From: Leptofilum sp965223525
GTDB lineage: Bacteria; Chloroflexota; Anaerolineae; Promineifilales; Promineifilaceae
Assembly: GCF_965223525.1 (NCBI RefSeq)
Contig: NZ_OZ245005.1
Coordinates: 930,001 to 994,000, forward strand
DNA length: 64,000 nt
Direction: 5' to 3'
Made by a program: the position numbers and the translations under genes. This document shows positions 52,788-61,200 of the stretch, one piece after another. The number at the start of each line of letters is the position of its first letter. Positions within the stretch are counted from its first letter, which is position 1. The notes beneath the pieces were generated by a model. It saw nothing but the letters and a program-made list of their open reading frames with translations, searched no databases and had not been told where the DNA came from.

Positions 52788-53672
52788 ATGGACATCGTAA
52801 GTATTGTGATTGCATTTGCAGGTGGGATTTTTGGGGCAGCCGTTGGTGCGTTGGGCGCATTTGTCATATTAGGTTTTCTTATTCTCGTCGCCATCGGTGC
52901 TCAGGCCACAGGTGCTGACCTGATGAGCATTCCCCTAGGGGCTGCTTTTGGGCCGCACGTGGGTGGTTTTGCGGCTGGTGTTGCTGCCGCAGCCTATGCC
53001 GGGAAAAAGGGGTATATCGAGAGCGGTAAAGATATTGTTACCGCGTTAATGGGCGTAAACAAACCAGACGTACTGCTGGTTGGTGGACTTTTCAGCATTG
53101 GCGGCTATATCGTTAATTGGCTGTTTAGTTTGGTTGGGTTTGCCTGGACAGATACTGTTGCCCTAACCGTTGTTACATCGGCAATCGTTGCCCGTTTGTT
53201 GTGGGGCAATGGCGTTTTGGGCAAAGTCCCCGCTGGCGTAAAGCGTTATGCGCCGCCTGATGGCACGCAGTGGCTGCCCTGGCAAAGCATTCTGTGGCAG
53301 CGCATTTTAATTGGATTGGGTGCTGGTCTACTTTCTGCTTACCTGGCGATTTTTATTGGCGCAGAAAATGGTGGTGTCGTTTTTGGTTTTGCGATTTCGG
53401 CAATTAGTTTAATGCTATTGGGCCTGGGGGTACAAGTACCAGTCACCCATCACATTACGTTGGTAGCGGCCGTTGCGGCTTCGGCCAGTGGTAGTTTGAT
53501 TTGGGGTGGAATTTTTGGTGTCGCCGCCGGTATCGTCGGCGAATATATGGCTAATACCTTCCTGGTACATGGTGACACCCACATCGACCCCCCGGCAGCG
53601 ACGATTGCCACCCTGACCACTGTTTCGTTGATTTTCGCAGCCATTGGAATTTATAACATTCCACTGCCTTAA
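52788..53672 (+). CDS. Unidentified polytopic membrane protein, candidate polyol permease
   Basis: The start at 52788 follows AGGAGAG. The 294-residue protein is Gly/Ala-rich with about seven to nine hydrophobic segments: IVIAFAGGIFGAAVGALGAF, PLGAAFGPHVGGFAAGVAAAAYA, VVTSAIVARLLWG and VTHHITLVAAVAASASGSLIWGG among them. It lacks the NPA boxes of aquaglyceroporins and any major-facilitator signature. It opens the operon with the FGGY kinase and GlpD-like genes, where GlpF is usually found. A role in polyol uptake is inferred from position alone. Confidence 0.6.
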   Translation: MDIVSIVIAFAGGIFGAAVGALGAFVILGFLILVAIGAQATGADLMSIPLGAAFGPHVGGFAAGVAAAAYAGKKGYIESGKDIVTALMGVNKPDVLLVGGLFSIGGYIVNWLFSLVGFAWTDTVALTVVTSAIVARLLWGNGVLGKVPAGVKRYAPPDGTQWLPWQSILWQRILIGLGAGLLSAYLAIFIGAENGGVVFGFAISAISLMLLGLGVQVPVTHHITLVAAVAASASGSLIWGGIFGVAAGIVGEYMANTFLVHGDTHIDPPAATIATLTTVSLIFAAIGIYNIPLP

Positions 53673-53779
53673 TTATGGGATTGGAGGCTGGAGAACTGGA
53701 GATTAGGGATTGGCAGTCTACTAATCTCCAGTCTCCAGAATTTAGCGATTCCCCTAAAGATTTAGATTGGAGAAATAAC

Positions 53780-55270
53780 ATGTCTGAAAAATATATTCTC
53801 GTAATTGATGAAGGAACCACTGGAACCCGCGCTCTGATTATTGACAAGGACAGCAATGTCAAAGCACAAGCATACACCGAATTTGAACAACACCATCCAG
53901 CACCAGACCGCGTAGAGCATGACGCGATGGAGATTTGGGATAAGTCTGTGGCGATGATTAAGCAGGCGTTGGCAGAAGGCGGCATTGCCCCTACCGATTT
54001 GGCCGCAGTGGGCATCACCAACCAACGGGCCACGACCGTTGCCTGGGATAAAGCCACCGGGCAACCTGTGACCCGCGCGATTGTGTGGCAAGACACGCGC
54101 ACGGCCGATTTTGTTGAAGAGGTTCGTGATGAGTGGGCGGAAAAAGTATACGGCCGTACCGGTTGGGCACTCGCTCCCGTATACTCATCACTCAGCCTAC
54201 ACTGGATGATGAACAACGTACCCGGCTTCAAAACACGCGCCGACGCGGGCGAAATCGCCTTTGGCACGATTGATTCCTGGCTGATTTACAAGCTCACCGG
54301 CGGCAAAAACCACGCCATCGCCGCCTCCAACGCATCCGTAACCGGTTCTTACGATCTGATCAACGATGAATGGTACAGCGAATGGCTCGATTTCCTCGGT
54401 TTGCCGTTGAGCATGTTCCCCCAAGTTTGCCCAGATTCTGGCAACTTTGGCACAACAGACCCTGAAATCTTTGGCGCAGCAGTGCCGATTACGGGCGCAA
54501 TTGCCGACCAGCACGCGGCGCTGTTTGCCCAGGGCTGCATTGAACCCGGCAACGTGAAGGTAACGCACGGCACAGGCACATTCCTGGACATGAACATTGG
54601 CCCGGAAGCCAAAATCTCGCAAAACGGCCTGACGACGCTGATTGCGTGGCGCATGAATGGCGAAACGACATATGGGCTGGAAGGGTATGCGGCCGTTACC
54701 GGCTCAGCAGTGCAGTGGCTACGTGACGGTGCGGAAATGATTAGCAATTCGGCCGAATCGGAAGCTGTGGCGACCAGCGTACCGGACAATGGCGGTGTTT
54801 ACTTTGTACCCGCGTTGGCCGGTTTGTCGGCTCCGTACTGGGATTCCTACGCACGCGGCCTGATTATTGGCATCACGCGCGGCACCAAGCGAGCGCATCT
54901 GGTGCGCGCTACGCTGGAAGGTATTGTGTATTCGATGAAGGATTTCATTGAGACGATGCGGAAAGATTCTGGCGTAAATATCCAGACGATCAACGCCGAC
55001 GGCGGCGCGTCGCAGAATGATTTCCTGATGCAGTTCCAGGCGGATATGCTGGATGTGGAAGTGGTACGGCCGTCTGTCGCGGAAGCGACCAGCTTGGGCG
55101 CAGCCTACATGGCGGGTTTGGCGGTTGGCTTCTGGAGCAGTCCAGAAGCGTGCTTTGCCGGGCAATCTGTTGACAAGGTGTTCAAACCAAACATGACATC
55201 TGAAGAACGCGACCAACTCTATGCCAAGTGGACGCAAGCGGTAAACCGCAGCATGGAATGGGCGAAATAA
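53780..55270 (+). CDS. Glycerol-kinase-like FGGY kinase with substituted substrate site
   Basis: The start at 53780 (MSEKYILVIDEGTTGTR) follows TTGGAG; the upstream in-frame start lies in a repeat. The 496-residue protein is a complete FGGY kinase with ADQHAALFAQG carrying the catalytic Asp, HGTGTF, and SAPYWDSYARG. In E. coli GlpK, Arg83, Glu84, Tyr135 and Asp245 hold glycerol. Here Arg83 is kept but residue 84 is Ala (NQRATT), and PYFS is replaced by PVYS at the Tyr135 site. The usual Gln in the first motif is Glu. It may therefore prefer another polyol. It is followed by a GlpD-like gene. Confidence 0.85.
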   Translation: MSEKYILVIDEGTTGTRALIIDKDSNVKAQAYTEFEQHHPAPDRVEHDAMEIWDKSVAMIKQALAEGGIAPTDLAAVGITNQRATTVAWDKATGQPVTRAIVWQDTRTADFVEEVRDEWAEKVYGRTGWALAPVYSSLSLHWMMNNVPGFKTRADAGEIAFGTIDSWLIYKLTGGKNHAIAASNASVTGSYDLINDEWYSEWLDFLGLPLSMFPQVCPDSGNFGTTDPEIFGAAVPITGAIADQHAALFAQGCIEPGNVKVTHGTGTFLDMNIGPEAKISQNGLTTLIAWRMNGETTYGLEGYAAVTGSAVQWLRDGAEMISNSAESEAVATSVPDNGGVYFVPALAGLSAPYWDSYARGLIIGITRGTKRAHLVRATLEGIVYSMKDFIETMRKDSGVNIQTINADGGASQNDFLMQFQADMLDVEVVRPSVAEATSLGAAYMAGLAVGFWSSPEACFAGQSVDKVFKPNMTSEERDQLYAKWTQAVNRSMEWAK

Positions 55271-55279
55271 GGACGAACC

Positions 55280-55314
55280 TAGATGACAGTCACCTTGGAG
55301 GTGACTGTCATCTA
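55280..55314. repeat. GTGACAGTCAC hairpin, copy 2
   Basis: TAGATGACAGTCACCT and its perfect complement form a 16-bp stem with loop TGG between the kinase and dehydrogenase genes. Confidence 0.85.
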
Positions 55315-55341
55315 AAGAGTCTCCCAAAGGAGGCATGAACA

Positions 55342-57000
55342 ATGAAAAGGTCTACGATTAGTGATTTGACCGGGCAGACTTTTGACCTGCTGATTATTGG
55401 CGGGGGCGCAACGGGTACGTCGGCGGCACGGGATGCAGCGCTGCGCGGTTTGTCGGTAGCGCTGCTGGAGAAGAATGATTTTGGCTCTGGAACCAGCAGT
55501 CGCTCAACTAAGCTGTTTCATGGCGGCTTGCGTTATCTGGAGAAGTTTGAGTTTGGGCTGGTGCGGGAAGCGTGCCGTGAGCGGGAACTGATGCTCAAGT
55601 TAGCTCCCCATCTGGCGCATCCACGGCCGTTTATTTATTTGCTCTATCAAGGGTACAAAATGATGTTTAACTGGCTGCCCGCCACACTGCCGATGCTGCA
55701 CGCCGGGCTGACCATGTACGACATTTTTTCTGGGAACCCGGGATCGCGCCGCCACAAGATGCTGAAGAAAAGCAAGCTGCTGGCGATTGAACCGGATTTG
55801 AATCCCAATGGCTTGAAGGGTGGTGGTTTTTATTATGACTTTTTGACGGATGACGGCCGTTTCACTATCGAAACCATCAAAGCCGCCTGTGATGCGGGCG
55901 CATTGGCCGCTAATTATGTGGAAGTGACGGGGTTGGTGCAGGAAAACGGCCGTATTTCCGGCGTAGAAGCCACTGACACGATCACTGGCGCAGAAGGCGT
56001 GATTCGCGCTAAACAAGTTGTGAATACCACCGGCCCCTGGACAGACAAAATCCGCTTCATGGAAGCAGGCGTGAAGAATAAGATGCTCAGTCCCACCAAA
56101 GGGGTTCACATTGTGCTGCGGAAACAGGATTTTCCGCTGAACCACGCCGTATTTTTGCAATCCCCGCGTGACGGCCGTACCGTGTGGCCGATTCCCGCGC
56201 TCGACAGCGACCTGGTGTATGTGGGAACCACAGATACCTACTACGAGGACTCATTTGATCATGTCGTGGCAACGCATGAAGACATCGACTATCTGCTGGA
56301 AGTGGCAAATTACACCATTCCCGGTCGCAATCTGGGCTACGAGCATATTGTGGGGACGTGGGCGGGGTTACGGCCGTTAGTCAAGCCAGAAGGTGATTTG
56401 GCCGCCAGTTCCGTATCACGCGAACACGAGATTTTTGTCAGCCCCAACGGGCTGCTGAACATTGCCGGTGGCAAGCTGACGACAGCCCGCGTCATGGGCT
56501 ATCAGGTGGTGGACAAGGCCATCGAACTGTTGGGCGAAAAGTTCGGCGTGCGCGGCATTCCGGCAACGACAACGGACACAGAGCCATTGAGCGGCGGCGA
56601 TGCAGCTAGCACGGCCAGAGCCAAACAGATGGCGGCTGGTGTGAGCTTGCCGGACGATGTGAAAGCACGGCTGTTAAACCATTATGGCGGCAATTTCACC
56701 AAACTGGCCGAAATCGTGGCCGAAAATCCAGATACAACGCGCAGTTTGGGCGGCCACAAGCTAACCGCTGCCGAAGTGTGCTATGCCATCGAGAATGAAA
56801 TGGCGATGACGGTAACGGACTTCTTCACCCGTCGTGCCTCGCTGTTCTACTGGACACAGGACGGCGGTTTGGACACGGTCGGTGCGGTAGCAGACGAAAT
56901 GGGTGATTTACTAGGCTGGGATGCGGCGCAACGCGAACAGCAAATTAACAATTATCGAAAATGGGTAGCAGAGAATCGGTTTGAGCCGGTGAAGGTTTGA
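55342..57000 (+). CDS. FAD-dependent glycerol-3-phosphate dehydrogenase (GlpD/GlpA-like)
   Basis: AAAGGAGG precedes the start. The 552-residue flavoprotein has the dinucleotide motif LLIIGGGATGTSAARDAALRG and the family motif SSRSTKLFHGGLRYLEKFEFGLVREA. It also has GGGFYYDFLTDDGRFTIE and NIAGGKLTTARVMGYQV. Relatives oxidise sn-glycerol 3-phosphate to dihydroxyacetone phosphate and pass electrons to quinone at the membrane. It presumably oxidises the product of the adjacent kinase. Hairpins of the GTGACAGTCAC family flank it on both sides. Confidence 0.9.
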   Translation: MKRSTISDLTGQTFDLLIIGGGATGTSAARDAALRGLSVALLEKNDFGSGTSSRSTKLFHGGLRYLEKFEFGLVREACRERELMLKLAPHLAHPRPFIYLLYQGYKMMFNWLPATLPMLHAGLTMYDIFSGNPGSRRHKMLKKSKLLAIEPDLNPNGLKGGGFYYDFLTDDGRFTIETIKAACDAGALAANYVEVTGLVQENGRISGVEATDTITGAEGVIRAKQVVNTTGPWTDKIRFMEAGVKNKMLSPTKGVHIVLRKQDFPLNHAVFLQSPRDGRTVWPIPALDSDLVYVGTTDTYYEDSFDHVVATHEDIDYLLEVANYTIPGRNLGYEHIVGTWAGLRPLVKPEGDLAASSVSREHEIFVSPNGLLNIAGGKLTTARVMGYQVVDKAIELLGEKFGVRGIPATTTDTEPLSGGDAASTARAKQMAAGVSLPDDVKARLLNHYGGNFTKLAEIVAENPDTTRSLGGHKLTAAEVCYAIENEMAMTVTDFFTRRASLFYWTQDGGLDTVGAVADEMGDLLGWDAAQREQQINNYRKWVAENRFEPVKV

Positions 57001-57005
57001 AAAAC

Positions 57006-57040
57006 CAGATGACAGTCACCTCAGAGGTGACTGTCATCTG
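57006..57040. repeat. GTGACAGTCAC hairpin, copy 3
   Basis: CAGATGACAGTCACCT and its perfect complement form a 16-bp stem with loop CAG. Compared with copies 2 and 4 the outermost pair is C-G rather than T-A, a compensatory change. Confidence 0.85.
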
Positions 57041-57051
57041 AAACGGAGTTA

Positions 57052-58509
57052 ATGATGAATAAGCAAGCAAGTAGTTTAAAAGAGTACATGAAGGACGCGT
57101 TTTCAAATGGAACGAAGCCCGACTTGAGCTGGATTGATGAGTTAAAGGCGCTGATCGGGGCAGATGCCGTGTTGGTTGATGAGGAAACGATTGATCTGCA
57201 TAGTTATGATGCGTGGCCGGTGGCGGCGAAGTGGAAGAATCAGGGGAAACGGCCGTTTGCCCCCGATGTTGTTGTACAAGCCCACAGCGCGGAACAAGTC
57301 AGCAAATTGCTGCAATGGGCCAACGAGAAAAACGTACCTGTCACCCCCTGGGGCGGCGGCTCCAGCGTCACAGGGCAAGGCCTGCCGTCCAAAGGTGGTA
57401 TCGTGCTGGACACGATGAGCATGGACAAGGTGATTGCCCTGTCAGACGAATCGCTAATGGTGAAAGTGCAGGCCGGTAAATATGGTCACAGATTAGAAGA
57501 AGAGCTGAACGCTCGCGGCTACACGCTCAACCATTCGCCGCAATCGTTGGATCGCTCGACGGTTGGCGGATGGGTGGCAACGCGGGCGATGGGGCAGTTC
57601 TCATCCCGCTACGGCGGCATCGAAGATTTGATTGTGGCGTTTACCGTTGTGCTGCCCACTGGCGAAATAGTGGAGACGATGAACGTGCCGCGCGGCGCGG
57701 TTGGTCCTGATTTACGTCACATCTTTGTCGGGGCGGAAGGCACAATGGGCGTTGTCACCGACGTGACTGTTAAGATTTTCCCCATTGCCGAGTTCCGACT
57801 GTTTGAGGCCGTAACGTTTGACAGCGTAGAAGCGGGCGTCACCGTGATGCGGCAAACAATGCGGCAGGGTCTCAAGCCGTTTTTGGTGCGTTTTTATGAT
57901 GTGGTGGAAGCGCGTCACGCGATGCAAGACAAAACATTTGAAAAGTGCGTCATGTTCCTCGGCTTTGAAGGGGTGGAAACGGTGGCGATGGCTGAGTATA
58001 CGGCCGTTATGGACATCTGTGCCGCGCAAGGTGGCGAAAAGATTGGCCCCGCGCCGGTAGAAGCGTGGATGGATCGCCGTTTCGACTTCTCCACCGTCGA
58101 AAATATTTTGGCCGAAAATGGCGGTTTGGCCGAAACGATTGAAATTGCTCACTTCTGGGACGGCATTTTGGAAACGTATTACGAACTCAAGGAAGCACTG
58201 GCTCCATACGCAGCCGAGGTTTTGGGGCATTTCTCGCATGTTTACCCGCAAGGCACGTCGCTCTACGTCATTTTGCTGGGTAAGGATACAGATGATGCCA
58301 CGGCTGAAGCCAACCTTTTGGAAATCTGGGATGTGGCGATGCGTATTTGCGTGAAGAATGGCGCGGCGATTTCGCACCATCACGGCTCTGGTTTAGCGCG
58401 GCTGCCGTATGTGCAGGATGCGTTGGGCAGCAGTATGCCCGTGCTGCAAAAAGTGAAAGCCGCTCTTGATCCGAATGACATTATGAATCCAGGGAAGTTG
58501 GGATTGTAA
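57052..58509 (+). CDS. FAD-binding oxidoreductase, alkyl-DHAP-synthase-like
   Basis: CGGAG precedes ATG-ATG at 57052. The 485-residue VAO/PCMH-type flavoprotein binds FAD through VPVTPWGGGSSVTGQG and LDRSTVGGWVATRAMGQFSS. It ends in ISHHHGSGL and the FAD-oxidase C region (LDPNDIMNPGKLGL). The STVGGW pattern and the triple His are closest to alkyldihydroxyacetone-phosphate synthase (AGPS) among family members I know, although GlcD-type oxidases are related. In an operon with a FGGY kinase and GlpD it may form or break an ether at dihydroxyacetone phosphate, or oxidise a hydroxy-acid. Confidence 0.8.
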   Translation: MMNKQASSLKEYMKDAFSNGTKPDLSWIDELKALIGADAVLVDEETIDLHSYDAWPVAAKWKNQGKRPFAPDVVVQAHSAEQVSKLLQWANEKNVPVTPWGGGSSVTGQGLPSKGGIVLDTMSMDKVIALSDESLMVKVQAGKYGHRLEEELNARGYTLNHSPQSLDRSTVGGWVATRAMGQFSSRYGGIEDLIVAFTVVLPTGEIVETMNVPRGAVGPDLRHIFVGAEGTMGVVTDVTVKIFPIAEFRLFEAVTFDSVEAGVTVMRQTMRQGLKPFLVRFYDVVEARHAMQDKTFEKCVMFLGFEGVETVAMAEYTAVMDICAAQGGEKIGPAPVEAWMDRRFDFSTVENILAENGGLAETIEIAHFWDGILETYYELKEALAPYAAEVLGHFSHVYPQGTSLYVILLGKDTDDATAEANLLEIWDVAMRICVKNGAAISHHHGSGLARLPYVQDALGSSMPVLQKVKAALDPNDIMNPGKLGL

Positions 58510-58530
58510 ATAATAGCTGTGAATCACAGA

Positions 58531-58561
58531 GATGCCGCCTGACTTTCATGGTGGCATCTTT
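58531..58561 (+). terminator. Probable terminator of the FGGY/GlpD operon
   Basis: GATGCCGCC (58531-58539) pairs with GGTGGCATC (58550-58558), with one G-T pair, a 10-nt loop and a short T-run. Confidence 0.55.
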
Positions 58562-58697
58562 GTAATCGTAATACCCACAGGACTTACGCAAAGTGTATTC
58601 TGGACTGGCAGTCCTCTGCTGCTTAAGTCCTACCCCAAAATCGTTCAAATTTTACAAGAGCTATAACCAATAGTTATGCAAATAGCATAAACACGCC

Positions 58698-58727
58698 TTG
58701 ACAAGTCTGTGTTCAGTGTGCTATGCT
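58698..58727 (+). promoter_or_regulatory. Promoter of the second sugar importer
   Basis: A perfect TTGACA (58698-58703) and TATGCT (58722-58727) are 18 bp apart, with operators starting 3 bases downstream. Confidence 0.75.
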
Positions 58728-58730
58728 GAT

Positions 58731-58762
58731 ACCGGTTTCAGAAACCGGTTTCAGAAACCGGT
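58731..58762. promoter_or_regulatory. Three tandem LacI-type operator cores
   Basis: ACCGGT cores lie at 58731-58736, 58744-58749 and 58757-58762, each 13 bp apart, in overlapping GAAACCGGTTTC palindromes. The core is the same as in the operators at 51497 and 46039, which ties this importer to the LacI gene at 50.4-51.5 kb. Confidence 0.85.
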
Positions 58763-58820
58763 TAATAAAGACCACCTCATATTGTTAGATCAACCTAATG
58801 AAGAAGGAGTGAAGATAGAG

Positions 58821-60146
58821 ATGAAACGTTTTCTTTTAAGTTTGACCTTAATCTTGGCTTTGGCGCTTATCACCGCCTGTGGTGGTGAAACGACAGAACC
58901 TGCTGACACAGAATCCGCCGCAGATCAGCCGGCAGAGTCCACCGAAGCCGAATCCTCTGAAGAAGAAATGGCAGAGGAAGACGAAATCGTCATTCAACAT
59001 TGGTACCATCAATATGGCGAAGAAGGCACATTTGATGCCGTTGTGCGCTATGCAGAAGAATATAGCGCAATGACCCCTGGTGTACGCGTAGAGGTTACAT
59101 GGGTTCCGGGTGACTATTTTGCCGCTCTCAATTCCGCCTTGCTCACTGATGAAGGTCCCGATGTGTTTGAACTACAAACCGTAACCCTAGATCGCGTCGA
59201 AGCAGGCCAATTGGAACCATTGGATGACCTGTTTGAGGGCGTGCTGGATGATTTCAACCAAACCGCGATGCAGCGCGTGATCATTGATGACACCATTTAC
59301 GGTGTTCCCATGATTATGGATCCGCAGTTTGTTTATTATCGCAAGAGCATGTTTGAAGAAGCTGGTGTAGATGTTCCCCAAACCATGGAAGAACTCATCG
59401 CCGCAACGCAAGCTTTGGACACTGGCCGAGTAAAGGGCTTGTACCTCAGCAACGATCTGGGTGCAACAAGTTACTTGCTATATATGTCTACCTGGGCTGC
59501 TAATACCGAATTTATTGATGGCAACCAAATTGTGTTTAACACAGAAGACAATGTTCGCATGTGGCAAATGAAGCAAGATTTGGTAAACACTGGCTCAATG
59601 CTCGTTGGTGCAACAACAGAATGGTGGGATCCCGGTGCATTCAATGATGGCCTGACGGCTATGCAATGGTGTGGCTTGTGGGCCATGCCGGGCATTATTG
59701 ATGCCCTGGGTGCTGATGATGTAGGTGTGATGCCTTGGCCTGCATTGGATGAAAATGCAACGCCCAGCGTGTGGATTGGTGGCTGGAACCAGTCGGTAAA
59801 TGCCAACAGCAACCATGTGGACGCGGCCAAAGATTACGTTCGTTGGCTGTGGATTGAAAATGCAGAAACGCAAATTGATTGGAATTTGGGCTACGGCTTC
59901 CACGTACCACCGCGGGCTAGCATCGCCGCACAGGCTGAGGTTTTGAAAGATGGGCCGGCCGCTGAGGTGTTGGAAATGTTGCCACTGTATGGTAAAACGA
60001 CACCAGTTACCTGGACAGGTGCAATGGACTCCATTTACCAAGATGCTCACAGTGAAGTTTTGCTGAACGGCGCTGACCCGGCAGAACAACTGTCTGTCGC
60101 CGAAGAAGCAGCGCAGAGCGAACTGGATGCTTTGCTGAATCAATAG
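58821..60146 (+). CDS. Sugar ABC transporter substrate-binding lipoprotein
   Basis: The start at 58821 follows AAGGAG, and MKRFLLSLTLILALALITAC is a clear lipoprotein signal. An acidic Glu/Ser-rich stalk (about 22-52) and a family-1 binding domain follow, with VIQHWYHQYGEEGTFDAVV, GPDVFELQT and the cleft region NDGLTAMQWCGLWAMPG. At 441 residues it has normal length, unlike the double version at 18.8 kb. It should bind the sugar or polyol that induces the LacI regulon. Confidence 0.9.
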   Translation: MKRFLLSLTLILALALITACGGETTEPADTESAADQPAESTEAESSEEEMAEEDEIVIQHWYHQYGEEGTFDAVVRYAEEYSAMTPGVRVEVTWVPGDYFAALNSALLTDEGPDVFELQTVTLDRVEAGQLEPLDDLFEGVLDDFNQTAMQRVIIDDTIYGVPMIMDPQFVYYRKSMFEEAGVDVPQTMEELIAATQALDTGRVKGLYLSNDLGATSYLLYMSTWAANTEFIDGNQIVFNTEDNVRMWQMKQDLVNTGSMLVGATTEWWDPGAFNDGLTAMQWCGLWAMPGIIDALGADDVGVMPWPALDENATPSVWIGGWNQSVNANSNHVDAAKDYVRWLWIENAETQIDWNLGYGFHVPPRASIAAQAEVLKDGPAAEVLEMLPLYGKTTPVTWTGAMDSIYQDAHSEVLLNGADPAEQLSVAEEAAQSELDALLNQ

Positions 60147-60172
60147 CCTTTAGCCTCACGAAAATTTAGATG

Positions 60173-60210
60173 ATGGCGTTGCACTCACCATGAATGCAAC
60201 GCCATTTTTT
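60173..60210 (+). terminator. Attenuating terminator between binding protein and permease
   Basis: ATGGCGTTGCA (60173-60183) and TGCAACGCCAT (60195-60205) form an 11-bp perfect stem followed by T6. It likely lets most transcripts stop after the binding-protein gene. An ATG at 60190 inside its loop is therefore not used as the permease start. Confidence 0.85.
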
Positions 60211-60222
60211 ACAGGTGTTTGT

Positions 60223-61182
60223 ATGACGACGCACGATTTGACGGAAACGGCCGTTACTCCCCCATCGCGCTCTAACAAAAAAAGACGAGAAACCATTGAG
60301 TTTTGGCTCTTCGTTGGCCCGCTTGTCTTAGGTTTGCTCGCTTTTGTGTATATCCCCATCTTCTGGGGACTAATCCTTAGCTTCTTCCGCGCCAGAAACA
60401 GCGTCACGCCCACAGAATTTGTGGGGCTAGAAAATTACACGGAGTTGTTTGGCGACCCACGATTTATAGATTCTTTACAAACCGTCATCATTTTTGCCCT
60501 GTTCATTGTGCCAGTCACCTTTGCACTTTCCTTAGGGCTGGCAATGCTGGTTAACAATGCGGGGCTGAACAGTGGTTTCTTCCGCACTATCTTTTTTATT
60601 CCTACGGCTTGCTCCTATGTGGTGGCCTCACTAATTTGGAAAACTTCCCTTTTCAACGGGCTACCGTCAGGGTTTGCCAACAACATCTTGTGGATTATCA
60701 ACGAAATTAATCCCATCGCCTGGATAAACACGGCCGATCCGCCCTACTATTGGCTGGTTTTGGTTACGGTGCGTCTGTGGCTCCAGTCCGGCTTTTACAT
60801 GATTATTTTTCTTGCGGGTTTGCAAGAAATTCCCCGCACCATTTATGAAGCCGCGATGGTTGATGGAGCCAAGCCTGGGTTCCAAACCTTCCGAAACATC
60901 ACCTTCCCTCTGTTACGCAATACGTCTATTTCTGTCACCCTACTGCTATTTATTGAAGCGTTTCAAGCGTTTGATGAATTTCGTAACATTTTGGCAACGG
61001 GCGGTTCATCGGGAACCCAAATTTTGGCACGACCACCACTCGTCTATTTGTACAACGTTGCCTTTCAGGACCAAAACTATGGGCGTGGGGCGGCTGGTGC
61101 GTTTGTGATTGCGGCCTTGATTATGGTTGTCACCATCGTTCAGGGGCGATTGTTTGGTTTTGGTCGCCGAGAACACCAATAA
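60223..61182 (+). CDS. ABC sugar permease (MalF/UgpA-like)
   Basis: The start is placed at 60223 (MTTHDLTETAV), after the terminator hairpin. The 319-residue protein has about six transmembrane helices and the EAA loop IYEAAMVDGAKPGFQTFRNITFP. It has normal architecture, without the SH3-like insertion of the 21.5-kb permease. It works with the MalG-like protein encoded 18 bases downstream. Confidence 0.9.
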   Translation: MTTHDLTETAVTPPSRSNKKRRETIEFWLFVGPLVLGLLAFVYIPIFWGLILSFFRARNSVTPTEFVGLENYTELFGDPRFIDSLQTVIIFALFIVPVTFALSLGLAMLVNNAGLNSGFFRTIFFIPTACSYVVASLIWKTSLFNGLPSGFANNILWIINEINPIAWINTADPPYYWLVLVTVRLWLQSGFYMIIFLAGLQEIPRTIYEAAMVDGAKPGFQTFRNITFPLLRNTSISVTLLLFIEAFQAFDEFRNILATGGSSGTQILARPPLVYLYNVAFQDQNYGRGAAGAFVIAALIMVVTIVQGRLFGFGRREHQ

Positions 61183-61200
61183 AGTGGGGAGGGATTATTC

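Larger units (their letters stand above)
58510..58820. other. Intergenic region with terminator, promoter and operators
   Basis: It holds a terminator-like hairpin (58531-58561), then an unremarkable AT-rich stretch, then a promoter and triple operator for the importer operon, and the ribosome binding site of the binding-protein gene. Confidence 0.7.

Noticed and set aside
60190..60222. ATG at 60190 as start of the permease
   Set aside because: It lies in the loop of a terminator hairpin; the ATG at 60223 gives a normal permease N-terminus.
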